A DNA stretch of 64,000 bases from Fluviicola sp. Its GTDB lineage: Bacteria > Bacteroidota > Bacteroidia > Flavobacteriales_D > Crocinitomicaceae. The stretch lies in the NCBI GenBank assembly GCA_029866325.1, contig JARWZO010000004.1:62001-126000 (forward strand), given 5' to 3'. Shown here piece by piece: positions 33,334-42,406 of this stretch. Both the position numbers and the translations under genes were made by a program. The notes beneath the pieces are model-generated. The model ran no database searches. It was not told the DNA's origin and worked only from the letters and a program-made list of their open reading frames with translations. The first letter of the stretch is position 1, and the number at the start of each line of letters is the position of its first letter.

Positions 33334-34560
33334 ATGGTAAAAGATCCGGAACTACTGAAACAATTATTGAAAGAAGGCAACATTCTTCCGATGGAGGAAA
33401 TGCTGGAAATCTCGAAGAAAAAAGGGAGTTTAATGATCGGTATTCCCAAAGAAACCAGTTTTCAGGAACGCCGCGTGGCATTGGTTCCCGAAGCCGTTTC
33501 ATTGTTGATAGCCAATGGTCATAATGTGCGTATAGAAACCGGAGCTGGTGAATCCAGCAATTTTTTGGACAACGAATACAGCGAAGCAGGAGCAGAGATT
33601 GTTCCTTCTGCCAAAGAGGTGTTTGAATGCGATATCATTCTCAAAGTAGCGCCGCCTTCCGAAGAGGAAGTTGATTTCATGCCCGGCGGACAAACATTGA
33701 TTTCGGCGTTGCAGCTTAGTGTGCAACCCAAAATCATTCTCCAAAAACTGATTCAGAAAAAAGTCACTGCAATCGCTTGGGATTATATCCGCGATGAAGA
33801 AGGTGTGTTTCCGGTGGTGCGAACCATGGGTGAAATTGCCGGTACAACGTCGATTTTGATTGCCGGAGAATTGTTGTCATCCTTCAATTCCGGAAAAGGA
33901 ATCATGCTCGGCGGAATTGCCGGTGTGCAACCTACCGAAGTAGTGGTTCTTGGAGCCGGAACCGTTGGTGAATTTGCTACCAGAGCCGCCATGGGATTGG
34001 GAGCTTCCGTGAAAGTATTCGACAATAGTTTATCGCGTTTGCGTCGCTTGCAAAACGACCTCGGATCGCGGATTTATACGTCCATCATTCAACCCAAAGT
34101 ATTGGCGAAAGCCGTTATGCGGGCTGATGTGGTGATTGGCGCCATTCGTTCACCATTGGGAAGAACGCCTTGTGTGGTTTCGGAAGAAATGGTCGAAAAC
34201 ATGAAAGAAGGATCTGTAGTGGTGGATGTGAGTATTGATCAGGGCGGATGCTTTGAAACTTCTCGTGTTACCAATCACAACAAGCCGACTTTTGTGAAAT
34301 ACGGAGTCACGCATTACTGTGTGCCTAACATCGCTTCACGGGTTCCGAGAACAGCTTCTTTTGCTCTATCGAACATTTTCTCGCCTATTTTGTTATCAAT
34401 GGGAGATTCGGGCGGTGGTTTGGATTTGATTCGCAACGATCAGGGTTTCAGAGGTGGTGTTTATATCTATCGTGGAATTCTCACCAGTGAAGTGCTCGGA
34501 AAAGTGTTTGATCTGAAATACAAAGATTTAGACTTGCTCATGATGGGGTTAAAAGGTTAG
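33334..34560 (+). CDS. ald: Alanine dehydrogenase
   Basis: This 408-aa NAD-dependent enzyme interconverts alanine and pyruvate plus ammonia. The catalytic domain starts MIGIPKETSFQERRVALVPE (about residue 33), has the LKVAPPSEEEVDF region and the nucleotide loop VVLGAGTVGEFATRAA, and ends with the helices around CVPNIASRVPRTAS. A 33-residue N-terminal leader (MVKDPELLKQLLKEG) precedes the part shared with Bacillus Ald; I recall such leaders in Bacteroidota homologues. The ATG at 33334 is preferred over the GTG at 33313. Confidence 0.92.
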   Translation: MVKDPELLKQLLKEGNILPMEEMLEISKKKGSLMIGIPKETSFQERRVALVPEAVSLLIANGHNVRIETGAGESSNFLDNEYSEAGAEIVPSAKEVFECDIILKVAPPSEEEVDFMPGGQTLISALQLSVQPKIILQKLIQKKVTAIAWDYIRDEEGVFPVVRTMGEIAGTTSILIAGELLSSFNSGKGIMLGGIAGVQPTEVVVLGAGTVGEFATRAAMGLGASVKVFDNSLSRLRRLQNDLGSRIYTSIIQPKVLAKAVMRADVVIGAIRSPLGRTPCVVSEEMVENMKEGSVVVDVSIDQGGCFETSRVTNHNKPTFVKYGVTHYCVPNIASRVPRTASFALSNIFSPILLSMGDSGGGLDLIRNDQGFRGGVYIYRGILTSEVLGKVFDLKYKDLDLLMMGLKG

Positions 34561-34768
34561 GTCTTTGTGCTTGAGGTATATAGCTGCGAAGCAACTGCGG
34601 ATTGAATCAACGTCTGTTTTTTTGTTAATAAACTAGAACGATTTTAAATGGTCATTGGTCTACATTTTTTGTGAATTGAACGTAAAAAATAGCATCTTCA
34701 ATTAAAGAAAGAATTGTATTTTTAGAACGTTTACCGAATGTACTGCTGAAAACATTAATTAACTACTT

Positions 34769-35311
34769 GTGAAAAAACTCAACTATTCTGAAGAGGAATT
34801 GGTGTTATTGTTACAACAAAAAGACCTGAAGGCATTCAGTTATCTATACGATAACTACGCTCCGGGTTTGTTGGGGGTAATCATGCGTTTGTTGCGCAAT
34901 CAAGCTGTTTCCGAAGATGTGTTGCAAACGGTTTTCGTTAAGATTTGGAAAGGAATGGAAGGATACGATGCTTCCAGAGGACGGCTCTATACCTGGATGA
35001 TCAATATCTCAATCAATTCAGCCATTGATTACTCAAAATCCAAACAAGCAAAAAAAGAAACAAATACCTCGGGAATAGAGTCCAATTTCGGAGTAGTAGA
35101 CCGGACAAACTTCACCACATTCAACACGGATGTGATTGGTTTGAAAGATCAGGTGGATACGCTTAAAGACGAATACAAAATCTTGATCGAATATATTTAT
35201 TATCAAGGTCTCACGCACGATGAAGCTGCTAAAGAACTTGACTTGCCTTTGGGAACCGTTAAAACACGCGTGCGTTCTGCTGTTGCTCAGTTGCGCGAAT
35301 TAATGAAATGA
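34769..35311 (+). CDS. ECF-type RNA polymerase sigma factor
   Basis: This 180-aa group-4 sigma factor has region 2 (YLYDNYAPGLLGVIMRLL to RLYTWMINISINSAIDY, about residues 25-90), which binds the -10 and core, and region 4 (YYQGLTHDEAAKELDLPLGT, then VKTRVRSAVAQLREL, about 145-178), which binds the -35. The start is GTG at 34769; a stop lies directly upstream in frame. The neighbour two genes on (36341) looks like its anti-sigma factor, with lepB between. porX is about 2.2 kb upstream. PorX is known in P. gingivalis to act with an ECF factor, SigP, but orthology to SigP is unproven. Confidence 0.9.
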   Translation: MKKLNYSEEELVLLLQQKDLKAFSYLYDNYAPGLLGVIMRLLRNQAVSEDVLQTVFVKIWKGMEGYDASRGRLYTWMINISINSAIDYSKSKQAKKETNTSGIESNFGVVDRTNFTTFNTDVIGLKDQVDTLKDEYKILIEYIYYQGLTHDEAAKELDLPLGTVKTRVRSAVAQLRELMK

Positions 35312-35348
35312 ATCGGTATTCCGCTTCCAACAGCCTATTCGTTGAAGT

Positions 35349-36191
35349 ATGAAATTGTTTAAAAGACGAAGTGAAACGAAAAGAACACCACTTAACCGCT
35401 TCGCACGCATCGTTTTCCTTAGCTTTTTGGCTTGGTTGATTCTCCGATCATGTGTAGTACAAATTTATAAAGTACCTACAGGTTCTATGAACAACACTTT
35501 CAAAGAAGGTGATTACATAGTAGTGAACAAATTGGTTTATGGAGCCAGAATTCCCATGACACCGCTTTCGCTTCCTTTCGGGCATACCTATTTAGACTGG
35601 ATCACTTTCTCCTATCACCGACTTCCCGGATTTTCTTCCATACAACGCAATGATGTTCTGGTGTTCAATTATCCGGCAGAAAAAGACCTTCCGATCGATC
35701 ACCGGAAAGAATATGTAAAGCGCTGTGTGGGTTTGGCAGGTGATACCATTTCGATCAGAAAAGGAATCGTGTATGTAAACGGTCGAAAACGCAAGGAAAC
35801 TTCAATGGCAATACCTATCTATGCCAATAATTACAAACGAACCGCCACAGATAGTTTGTTTTACAGTCCGGCTTATTTCCCTCATTCAGGTAGTGTGAAA
35901 TGGAATTCAGATCGTTTCGGACCACTGTTCGTGCCGAAAAAAGGAGCGCGTATTCGATTGACACATGAACAGTTACTGATTTATCGTGAAGTCATCGAGT
36001 CTTATGAACATAAAGAAATTAAAGAGCTAAATGAACTGTTCTTTATAAACGGGAAACGTCAAAAATACTACACGTTTGAAATGAATTATTATTTTGTGTT
36101 GGGTGACAACAGAGCCAATTCGCTCGATTCGCGTTTTTGGGGATTTGTACCCGAAGATCACATCATCGGAAAAGTGGTGTATTCATTTTAA
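35349..36191 (+). CDS. lepB: Signal peptidase I
   Basis: This 280-aa inner-membrane serine protease cleaves Sec signal peptides. A membrane anchor spans about residues 20-38. The catalytic Ser46 lies in VPTGSMNNT and the Lys124 general base in KEYVKRCVGLAGD. The downstream boxes GLAGDTISI and GDNRANSLDSRFWG are intact. A region of about 80 residues between the Lys box and the GDNR box (about 145-240) is inserted relative to the E. coli core, as in some Bacteroidota LepB. It lies 37 bp after the ECF sigma gene. Confidence 0.94.
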   Translation: MKLFKRRSETKRTPLNRFARIVFLSFLAWLILRSCVVQIYKVPTGSMNNTFKEGDYIVVNKLVYGARIPMTPLSLPFGHTYLDWITFSYHRLPGFSSIQRNDVLVFNYPAEKDLPIDHRKEYVKRCVGLAGDTISIRKGIVYVNGRKRKETSMAIPIYANNYKRTATDSLFYSPAYFPHSGSVKWNSDRFGPLFVPKKGARIRLTHEQLLIYREVIESYEHKEIKELNELFFINGKRQKYYTFEMNYYFVLGDNRANSLDSRFWGFVPEDHIIGKVVYSF

Positions 36192-36340
36192 ACATAACTG
36201 AAATACCTTGTAGAAAGGCAAAAAATAAGTCGCAAAAAAGTGTTGGTATTAAGTGTAAGTTAAGATAAAATTCGTACTTTCGATGTACGCAAAATAACAG
36301 GTTAGACTCAACAAAACCGTTATAGCTTTATTAGATAAAA

Positions 36341-36949
36341 ATGGACATTAACGCATATTTGGATTCAGGCATTGTGCAGTTGTATATCTTGGGATATGCT
36401 TCTGACGATGAGTGTCGTGAATTTGAATCGTTGATGCGCATTCATCCTGAAATTGCTGCAGCATTTGAGTCGCATCAGAAAGCATTGGAAGAAGTTATTG
36501 AAGAGAATCAGGTAAATCCTCATCCGAATCTGAAACCCCTTGTTTTAGCCACGTTCGATTATATTTCTCGTTTGGAAAATGGTGAAGAACAAAGTTTTCC
36601 ACCTGTTTTGAACGAACATTCCACCATCGAAGATTTTCAATTGTGGATAGAGCGCGATGATATGGTAGCTCCGGAAGATTTTGAAGAAGTTCACGCGAAA
36701 ATCATTGCCGCTACTCCCGATATGACCTGCGCCATGGTGTGGATCAAAAACATGGCTCCGGAAGAAATTCATACAGATGAATACGAGAAATTCCTAATTC
36801 TGGAAGGTTCATGTACAATCGTTGTCGGTTCAGAAGAAAACAAATTGGTGGCAGGCGATTATTTTGCCATTCCGCTTTATGAAGATCACAAAGTTATTGT
36901 TACGTCCGAAGAACCCTGTGTGGTGATTTTGCAGCGAATTGCAGCGTAA
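36341..36949 (+). CDS. Cupin-domain anti-sigma factor (ChrR-like)
   Basis: This 202-aa soluble protein has two parts. Residues 1-55 (LDSGIVQLYILGYASDDECR) resemble the N-terminal module of Bacteroidota and RskA-type anti-sigma factors. Residues 100-200 form a cupin with EEIHTDEYEKFLILEG (motif 1, His and Glu) and GDYFAIPLYEDHKVIV (motif 2, His). This mirrors ChrR, where an anti-sigma part is fused to a metal-binding cupin sensor. The classic HxxxCxxC zinc motif of ChrR is not seen. With the ECF sigma factor at 34769 it probably forms a sensing pair; the signal is unknown. The absence of a membrane segment means it would sense inside the cell. Confidence 0.75.
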   Translation: MDINAYLDSGIVQLYILGYASDDECREFESLMRIHPEIAAAFESHQKALEEVIEENQVNPHPNLKPLVLATFDYISRLENGEEQSFPPVLNEHSTIEDFQLWIERDDMVAPEDFEEVHAKIIAATPDMTCAMVWIKNMAPEEIHTDEYEKFLILEGSCTIVVGSEENKLVAGDYFAIPLYEDHKVIVTSEEPCVVILQRIAA

Positions 36950-37399
36950 TTCTACGGAAATTCCCCAAAAGCTAGATTGATATGATTGTCATTTTTGGAT
37001 GATGACGTGTTTGGTGTGTATTGTCCCGCACCTATGGAGCGGAAAAAGGACGAGTAGTTTATCTTTTACCATATTCCGTCCCTACAGGACGGAAATAGAG
37101 ATTGTATCACTCATTTATTAATTGGTTGTGCATTAATTCTAGAGCTTAACTTAATGACATTGCCCTACGGGACTTGTTTCCCAATGATTAAGTTTCATAG
37201 TCCCGTAGGGACGGAATATGGTAAAAAACGAACCTCTTTTTAAATCCACCCCGTAGGGGTGGGACATTGACATTATATATCATCCATGCCTAACATGATT
37301 ATCACCAACAAAAAAGTGAGCCTCAAACAGACTCACTTTAGTAGTGAAATAGAACGTATTTACAAGATTTATGTCATTGATGAATGATTTAGTATTGAA
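36950..37399. other. 450-bp intergenic region holding a palindromic repeat island
   Basis: No coding frame is credible. Most of it is the repeat island 37022-37265. The last about 100 bp before the receptor stop codon are AT-rich; AGTGAGCCTC/CTCACTTT at about 37315-37340 may form the receptor gene's terminator hairpin (minus strand). Confidence 0.5.
37022..37265. repeat. Composite palindromic repeat island (CCGTCCCTACGGG family)
   Basis: Three nested structures are exact: a hairpin TTCCGTCC-CTACA-GGACGGAA at 37074-37094; 12-base arms CCCTACGGGACT (37163-37174) and AGTCCCGTAGGG (37199-37210); and 22-base arms at 37064-37085 and 37205-37226, perfect inverted copies. Related words occur at 37022 (TGTCCCGCACCTATGGAGCGG) and 37248-37264 (CCCCGTAGGGGTGGGAC). 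I recall intergenic repeats with such TCCCTACGGGA words in Bacteroidota genomes. Confidence 0.85.
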
Positions 37400-39706
37400 T
37401 TAAAACAAATACCCAACTGATAATTTCACCGCAAACGGTGTACCCGGTGTATAGTGAATTTCACTGACCGACTGCGTTTCATTCTGCATTCTGCTTTCGG
37501 TATCAAATTGGGCTTCATTCCAAGCTACGTTGAGCATGTTCTCAACGTTTAATCCGATTTTGAAATGTTGTGCCTGATAATTGACACCAGCGTCAAAGAT
37601 TAAATAACCCAAAGCAATTACTGTGTTTGCTTCATTCGCAGCACGATCTGCCATGTAACGGTAACGCACAGATGCATTGATTTTATTGAGTTTGTAGGTC
37701 AAACCACCGGTGGAAGTCAACGTTGGCGCGAGCGGAATGTGGTAATCACTTTCATTGCGTTGGCCAAACAATGATTCAGTTAAGTAATTTTCCGACATAT
37801 TAAAATCGACATCTGCAATTAATGACGGAATGATTTGCCAGCGTGCACTTACGTCAACTCCGATTCTTCTGCTCGAACCTTTGTTTTCGGTAGTTCCTGC
37901 ATCGCCGACATATACCAATTCGTTTTCGAGGTTCAAGGTCCAAAGCGCAGCTGAAATCACCACTTTTTTCCCAAAATGCAACAAAGTTCCTACTTCACCA
38001 CCTACCGAAAGCGGCAATTGATGGGCGTTTTGTTCCTGAACCGTTGATCGCGCGTCGTTGGAATGGAAACCGTGACCATAGTTCATGAAAAACTGATATC
38101 GCGAAGACGGCGAGTAGATGAGGTTTGCTTTCGGGCTAAACGCCGTTTGGTAGTTGAATCCGGAGTAATTCTGGCGAGTTGTATCGCTCGGAATGTGATC
38201 TTCAACATTGAATGTCAGGTAATCGTATCGACCACCCAATTCAAGGCGCAGCTTGTCACTAAAGCGAATGACTTCGTTGAAATAAAAGGCTGTAGCGACT
38301 TCGTTGATGTCGGCCAACGCGGTAATGCCCAAGCGCTGTCTTTTTATGGTACGCCATAATTCATTGTTGATATCATCGGCTCTAAACGTAGCGCCAACTG
38401 TTAAGCGATTGTTGAGTGAACCGAGTTTGTGTGCCACGGAATAACTGCTGTTAATTCCTGAAGTTGTGCGTACATCACCTTGTTCAATCTGATCACCATT
38501 GATGGAATCTTCCAGGAAAAAAGTGAAGTTGGAGTACAATCTGAATTTGTAAGCAGAAGTATAAACTTGGGTCTCAAAATCTCCTTTTTTGAGTTTTGCT
38601 TTGTAGATCAGGTTGGCGTTCATGCGTGAAGTGGTACCACCTTCCGTAGGATCAATGCTTCCGAAACGGGTGATCAATCCTGCTTTTACCGCCCGATCAG
38701 GAATCTGACCCGAAGCATCCCAGGAGGAACTAAAGCCGGAGAAACTGAGACTCAATGAGCTGGTTGCATTGATCGCGAATACCGTTTTTGAAAACAGGTT
38801 GTAACGATTAAAATGCTGATTTTGCTCAAAATAGCTTCTGTTATTAGTAACATCTACGGCAAAATAGGAGTGAACACGATTGTTCTCAATCGGCAATTCG
38901 TACATACCTACAAAACGTTTGGAGGTGATGTTTTTCTGTGTTGGAACCGCAGTCGTTTCGATAAGAAACAAGTTGTTGGTGAGTGAATCGAGCGTATTAA
39001 AACGAACCGAAGCTGCAGTAGCAAAATTCCCGTCTTTCGCCTGATACGGACCTTTTGCCAAATCCATTCCTTTTACCGTTTCAGGAATGAGAAAGTGCAG
39101 ATCTTCGTAGCCTTGTCCATGACCGTGACTTGGCATATTCACCGGAATTCCGTCCACAAATGAAGCCACATCCGTTCCGTGATCGCAGTCGAAACCGCGT
39201 ACAAAAATTTGCTCGGCTTTACCACCACCGGCATGCTGGGCAATGAACAATCCGGGAACCAAACGCAACATATCTTGTGCTGAGTTTTTCGGTCGGTATT
39301 CAAAATCCAACTGACTCAGATATTTCGACGAAGCTGCAGAGGTTGGTCTGTCGGCTTTGATAGTCACTTCATAAAGTGTTTCACTTGTTTGAGTTGATTG
39401 AAAATTGATGGAAACGGTTTTCACTTCTCCCGCAGCAAGCGTATAATTTAGGCTCAGTGTATCTCTGAAAGCTTCCGCAAGGCGAATCGTGTAATTCCCG
39501 GCAACGAGTTCCGAAAAGCGAAAGCAACCGTTTGAATCGGTAGTTGTCAACTTGTCGGTTGTAGCATTGTAACAACGCACCTGTAGTGTAGATTGGTATT
39601 CTGATTTTGTGCGGATTACGCAACCGTTAATAGCTCCTGTTTGGGCAAACAGCAGATTAACCGTGAGTAAAAAACAGGCGCACGTAAGTATGTGTATGTA
39701 TTTCAT
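37400..39706 (-). CDS. TonB-dependent outer-membrane receptor with carboxypeptidase-like N-domain
   Basis: This 768-aa receptor is an outer-membrane importer energised by TonB. The start MKYIHILTC at 39706 opens a signal peptide ending at LLFAQ (about residue 22). A carboxypeptidase-regulatory-like domain spans about 25-105. The plug (about 120-230) reads LVPGLFIAQHAGGGKAEQ and FVRGFDCDHGTD, then PVNMPSHGHGQGYED; this histidine-rich part is unusual and suggests a metal or metal complex. The beta-barrel ends in Phe after LSVGYL. It is the last gene of the DUF4331-DUF4331-TPR-HupE-lipoprotein run, which makes metal or metallo-cofactor uptake a plausible guess. The substrate is not known. Confidence 0.9.
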   Translation of the reverse strand: MKYIHILTCACFLLTVNLLFAQTGAINGCVIRTKSEYQSTLQVRCYNATTDKLTTTDSNGCFRFSELVAGNYTIRLAEAFRDTLSLNYTLAAGEVKTVSINFQSTQTSETLYEVTIKADRPTSAASSKYLSQLDFEYRPKNSAQDMLRLVPGLFIAQHAGGGKAEQIFVRGFDCDHGTDVASFVDGIPVNMPSHGHGQGYEDLHFLIPETVKGMDLAKGPYQAKDGNFATAASVRFNTLDSLTNNLFLIETTAVPTQKNITSKRFVGMYELPIENNRVHSYFAVDVTNNRSYFEQNQHFNRYNLFSKTVFAINATSSLSLSFSGFSSSWDASGQIPDRAVKAGLITRFGSIDPTEGGTTSRMNANLIYKAKLKKGDFETQVYTSAYKFRLYSNFTFFLEDSINGDQIEQGDVRTTSGINSSYSVAHKLGSLNNRLTVGATFRADDINNELWRTIKRQRLGITALADINEVATAFYFNEVIRFSDKLRLELGGRYDYLTFNVEDHIPSDTTRQNYSGFNYQTAFSPKANLIYSPSSRYQFFMNYGHGFHSNDARSTVQEQNAHQLPLSVGGEVGTLLHFGKKVVISAALWTLNLENELVYVGDAGTTENKGSSRRIGVDVSARWQIIPSLIADVDFNMSENYLTESLFGQRNESDYHIPLAPTLTSTGGLTYKLNKINASVRYRYMADRAANEANTVIALGYLIFDAGVNYQAQHFKIGLNVENMLNVAWNEAQFDTESRMQNETQSVSEIHYTPGTPFAVKLSVGYLF

Positions 39707-39883
39707 ATAGCGTCTTGATAAATAAAATGACAAAGCGAATTGAGAGTGGAATCAACAATTTGTTCTAAGCGATACAGTTCACTTATCCGTGATGTGTAGA
39801 CAAGAACGTATTTACTAAAACCGGCTTTGAAAAAAGAAACAGTATCGATCCAATGAAAATTACATCACTGTTTCGTCTTTTAT

Positions 39884-40282
39884 TTACAAGACTTGGGGAG
39901 GAGGGTAGTTGGGTGAAACAGATCGGCCATTAAAGAAAGCCTGACTATGAACAGCAATCTTTACCGACGTTTTGTGATAGAAAATGGGGTATTTTGAAAG
40001 TTCAAATAGGATCTCAGGGGCGCAGTGCAAATCCATTTTCAGATTTGTTTCATTGACCGGAGCTTCCGAATCACTGTTTTTTGATTGTGCGTCTTTCGCA
40101 ACTTCAGTGTGCAAGTGGTATTTTCCATTTTCGAAATGCACAGTTGCCACGTGGTCAAATTCATTGAAGGTATGTGCCACAAAATCGCTCGCAAAAGGAA
40201 GAATAGGTTTCAACGGCATACAGGAATAAACAGCTACCAAAAGCAGAATTCCGAAGTATCGTATGTGTTGAATTAGTTTCAT
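39884..40282 (-). CDS. Small His-containing lipoprotein candidate
   Basis: This 132-aa protein has a hydrophobic N-terminus and a possible lipobox (VAVYSC, Cys21). The rest has seven His residues in clusters (VHFENGKYHLHTEV, LHCAPE, FYHKTSVKIAVHS) and a Pro-rich end. It lies between the HupE/UreJ-like gene (48 bp) and the TonB-dependent receptor (177 bp). Small His/Cys proteins often sit beside metal-related TonB receptors in Bacteroidota, and I suspect this is one, but I cannot name a family. A metal-binding role is an inference from composition and context. Confidence 0.6.
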   Translation of the reverse strand: MKLIQHIRYFGILLLVAVYSCMPLKPILPFASDFVAHTFNEFDHVATVHFENGKYHLHTEVAKDAQSKNSDSEAPVNETNLKMDLHCAPEILFELSKYPIFYHKTSVKIAVHSQAFFNGRSVSPNYPPPQVL

Positions 40283-40330
40283 CTTTTTTATCTACGAAGT
40301 TTTTCCTGTTATGGATTGGCAGAAGTGAAA

Positions 40331-41032
40331 TTAACCTGCAAAAAAGGTGCGTTCGATGGTCCAATACAGCGCGATTACTGCAATCACTGCCGAAATGGGG
40401 ATAACGATGCGTTTTTTGTACCACGGTTTTTTACTGAACCACTTTCCTACAAGAAGCCATGCAATCAAGATCACGGTTATTTGCCCGAGTTCGACTCCAA
40501 CGTTAAATGTAATGAGCGAAGTCGCAAATTTATCTTCGGGCATGCCTAGGTCTTTCAATACGCTTGCGAAACCCATTCCGTGAATTAACCCAAAAGCAGC
40601 TACCAAGAACATCCGTGTAGGTTTGAGTTCGCTCACAATCATGTTTTCTACTGCTACAAACACAATAGACAAGGCAATGATGGGTTCAATGATGTGACTT
40701 GGCGGAGAAATAACTCCAAAAATGCACAAGCCAAGTGTGATGGAATGGGCAACGGTAAAAGCGAGTGATTGCCAAAGTACCGTTTTTAATTTCGGGCTCA
40801 GGAAAAACAAACACAACACAAACAAAATGTGGTCGAGTCCCAAGGGAAGAATGTGCGTGTAACCCAATTTCAGGTACAGCGCGGCTACATCTTTTGTAGG
40901 AAGGTTCTTTAAATCCATCGCGTGAGCCGAAGCAAGTTGCGGAATGCACAACAAGCAACAGATTACTACAAGCAGGCGCAATTGTCGCTGAAGCGACGGG
41001 TTATTTTTTAAAGCGGTAATAATTGGCTTCAT
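40331..41032 (-). CDS. HupE/UreJ-family membrane protein
   Basis: This 233-aa inner-membrane protein has a signal peptide or first helix ending at PQLASAHA (about residue 37), then about six membrane helices. The family motifs are HILPLGLDHILFVLCLFFL, SLAFTVAHSITLGL and AFGLIHGMGFASVL, all with membrane-embedded His or Asp. HupE and UreJ proteins are linked to nickel (or cobalt) transport for hydrogenase and urease; this second subtype is widespread without those enzymes. Neither urease nor hydrogenase is in the window, so the metal is open. Its ATG lies 32 nt inside the TPR gene, implying coupled translation. Confidence 0.85.
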   Translation of the reverse strand: MKPIITALKNNPSLQRQLRLLVVICCLLCIPQLASAHAMDLKNLPTKDVAALYLKLGYTHILPLGLDHILFVLCLFFLSPKLKTVLWQSLAFTVAHSITLGLCIFGVISPPSHIIEPIIALSIVFVAVENMIVSELKPTRMFLVAAFGLIHGMGFASVLKDLGMPEDKFATSLITFNVGVELGQITVILIAWLLVGKWFSKKPWYKKRIVIPISAVIAVIALYWTIERTFFAG

Positions 41033-42335
41033 TTTTCAGCTTTATGTCCGAAAGTACAGGGTTATTTTTGAACGCGAGTTCCAACAATTTTTTCCCTTCC
41101 TGTTGTTTTCCGGCTTTGAATTTAATCAATCCGGCTCTGCAAAGAAGATTAGGATTCTTTGAACCTGTTCGCAATGCTTTTGAAATAAACACGTTGGCTT
41201 TGGTGTAGTTTTTTTGTTTGTAATACACCCAAGCCACCGTTTCACACACATCAATGTTTTTTGGGCGGCGGTTGTATTCCAACAAGGCGTGTTTCAATGC
41301 TTTTTCGGTATTGTTGATTTTCAGGTAAGCATACGCCAATTCCCGGTCGGCATAATGTCCGTGACCGCTCACACTTTCGTCATCACCGGAAAGTGGACTG
41401 AGCATCTCAATTACCCGATACGCCGATTTATAACCGTTTTTCGGATCACCGTTCAAACGATACAAATCCGTTAATTCATCCGAAAACGAATATTCAATGA
41501 TGGCTTTCTCGGCTTTTCGGTAGTATGAAATGGCTTTTTTGTAATTGCCGTTTACTTTTTCTTTTTTACCCAAACCAGCCAAAGCAAAGGCGTAATCCGG
41601 GCGTTCTTTTAATGCGGTTTGGTATTGAAATTCGGCTGAATCGAGGTGACCTTTCATTTCGTAAAGATGAGCAAGAATCATGCGCGACCAGGCGGTTTCT
41701 TCCAATCCGGGAAATCCGGCATCTACTGCCAATTTTGAAGCAAAGATGGCTCCATCCAGATCACCGTGAATTTCACGCAGGTAAGAAACCCGTGAATACG
41801 AACGAATATCCGGACGAATATTGATCATTTTGTCGGCCATTTTCACAGCTTGTTTGTATTGACCCAATTCTACGTAAGAATCGCACATTAAGCCATAAAT
41901 AAAGGCGTTGTTCGGATTGATTGGAAGCGCTGTTTTAGCAACTTTGAGTGCTTCCGAAAAATGATGTTGTGAGAGCAAAACGGTAGCTTTACAACAAAGC
42001 GCGTCGAAGTTTTCAGGTTCGTTGGCTATGACATCATCCAGCAAAACAAGCGCCGCTGCATCATAATAGGCATGATCTCCGGTAATTCTGGCTTCCTGAA
42101 TATAACCTTTCGACAAGTTTAGTTTTGCTGTATAGTTTTCCGGATTCAGCTCAATTTCTGCTAATAAACTTTCAATCACTTTTTTGGTTTCAACCCATTC
42201 TCCACCTAAGGCAATGGAACCTGTTCTGAGTTTTAGTGTTGCTGCCTTTTTTTCGGGCGATTTGGAAAAAAGAAAGATACAAACCAGCAAGATTCCTGTG
42301 AAACCAATTAAAATAGGGTAAAGGTATTTTCGCAT
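41001..42335 (-). CDS. TPR-repeat protein, membrane-anchored
   Basis: This 444-aa protein has an N-terminal hydrophobic anchor (about residues 5-24) and then about nine tetratricopeptide repeats. Examples are AALVLLDDVIANEPENFDALC, AFIYGLMCDSYVELGQYKQA and YAFALAGLGKKEKVNGNYKK, each with the W/L-G-Y-A-P spacing. A short SGDDESVSGHGHYADRE segment holds His and Asp residues. TPR domains serve as scaffolds, so it may organise partners of this cluster in the periplasm. It overlaps the HupE-like gene by 32 nt and follows the second DUF4331 gene by 71 bp. No enzymatic domain is visible. Confidence 0.85.
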   Translation of the reverse strand: MRKYLYPILIGFTGILLVCIFLFSKSPEKKAATLKLRTGSIALGGEWVETKKVIESLLAEIELNPENYTAKLNLSKGYIQEARITGDHAYYDAAALVLLDDVIANEPENFDALCCKATVLLSQHHFSEALKVAKTALPINPNNAFIYGLMCDSYVELGQYKQAVKMADKMINIRPDIRSYSRVSYLREIHGDLDGAIFASKLAVDAGFPGLEETAWSRMILAHLYEMKGHLDSAEFQYQTALKERPDYAFALAGLGKKEKVNGNYKKAISYYRKAEKAIIEYSFSDELTDLYRLNGDPKNGYKSAYRVIEMLSPLSGDDESVSGHGHYADRELAYAYLKINNTEKALKHALLEYNRRPKNIDVCETVAWVYYKQKNYTKANVFISKALRTGSKNPNLLCRAGLIKFKAGKQQEGKKLLELAFKNNPVLSDIKLKNEANYYRFKK

Positions 42336-42406
42336 AAATCGGGTTTAAAAAAAGTTGAGCGCACCAAGGTACACCCAACTTTTCACGTGTGAACTATTAA
42401 ATTAAA

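Noticed and set aside
37022-37265. CRISPR array
   Set aside because: Words are palindromic and unevenly spaced, there are no uniform spacers, and no cas genes are nearby.
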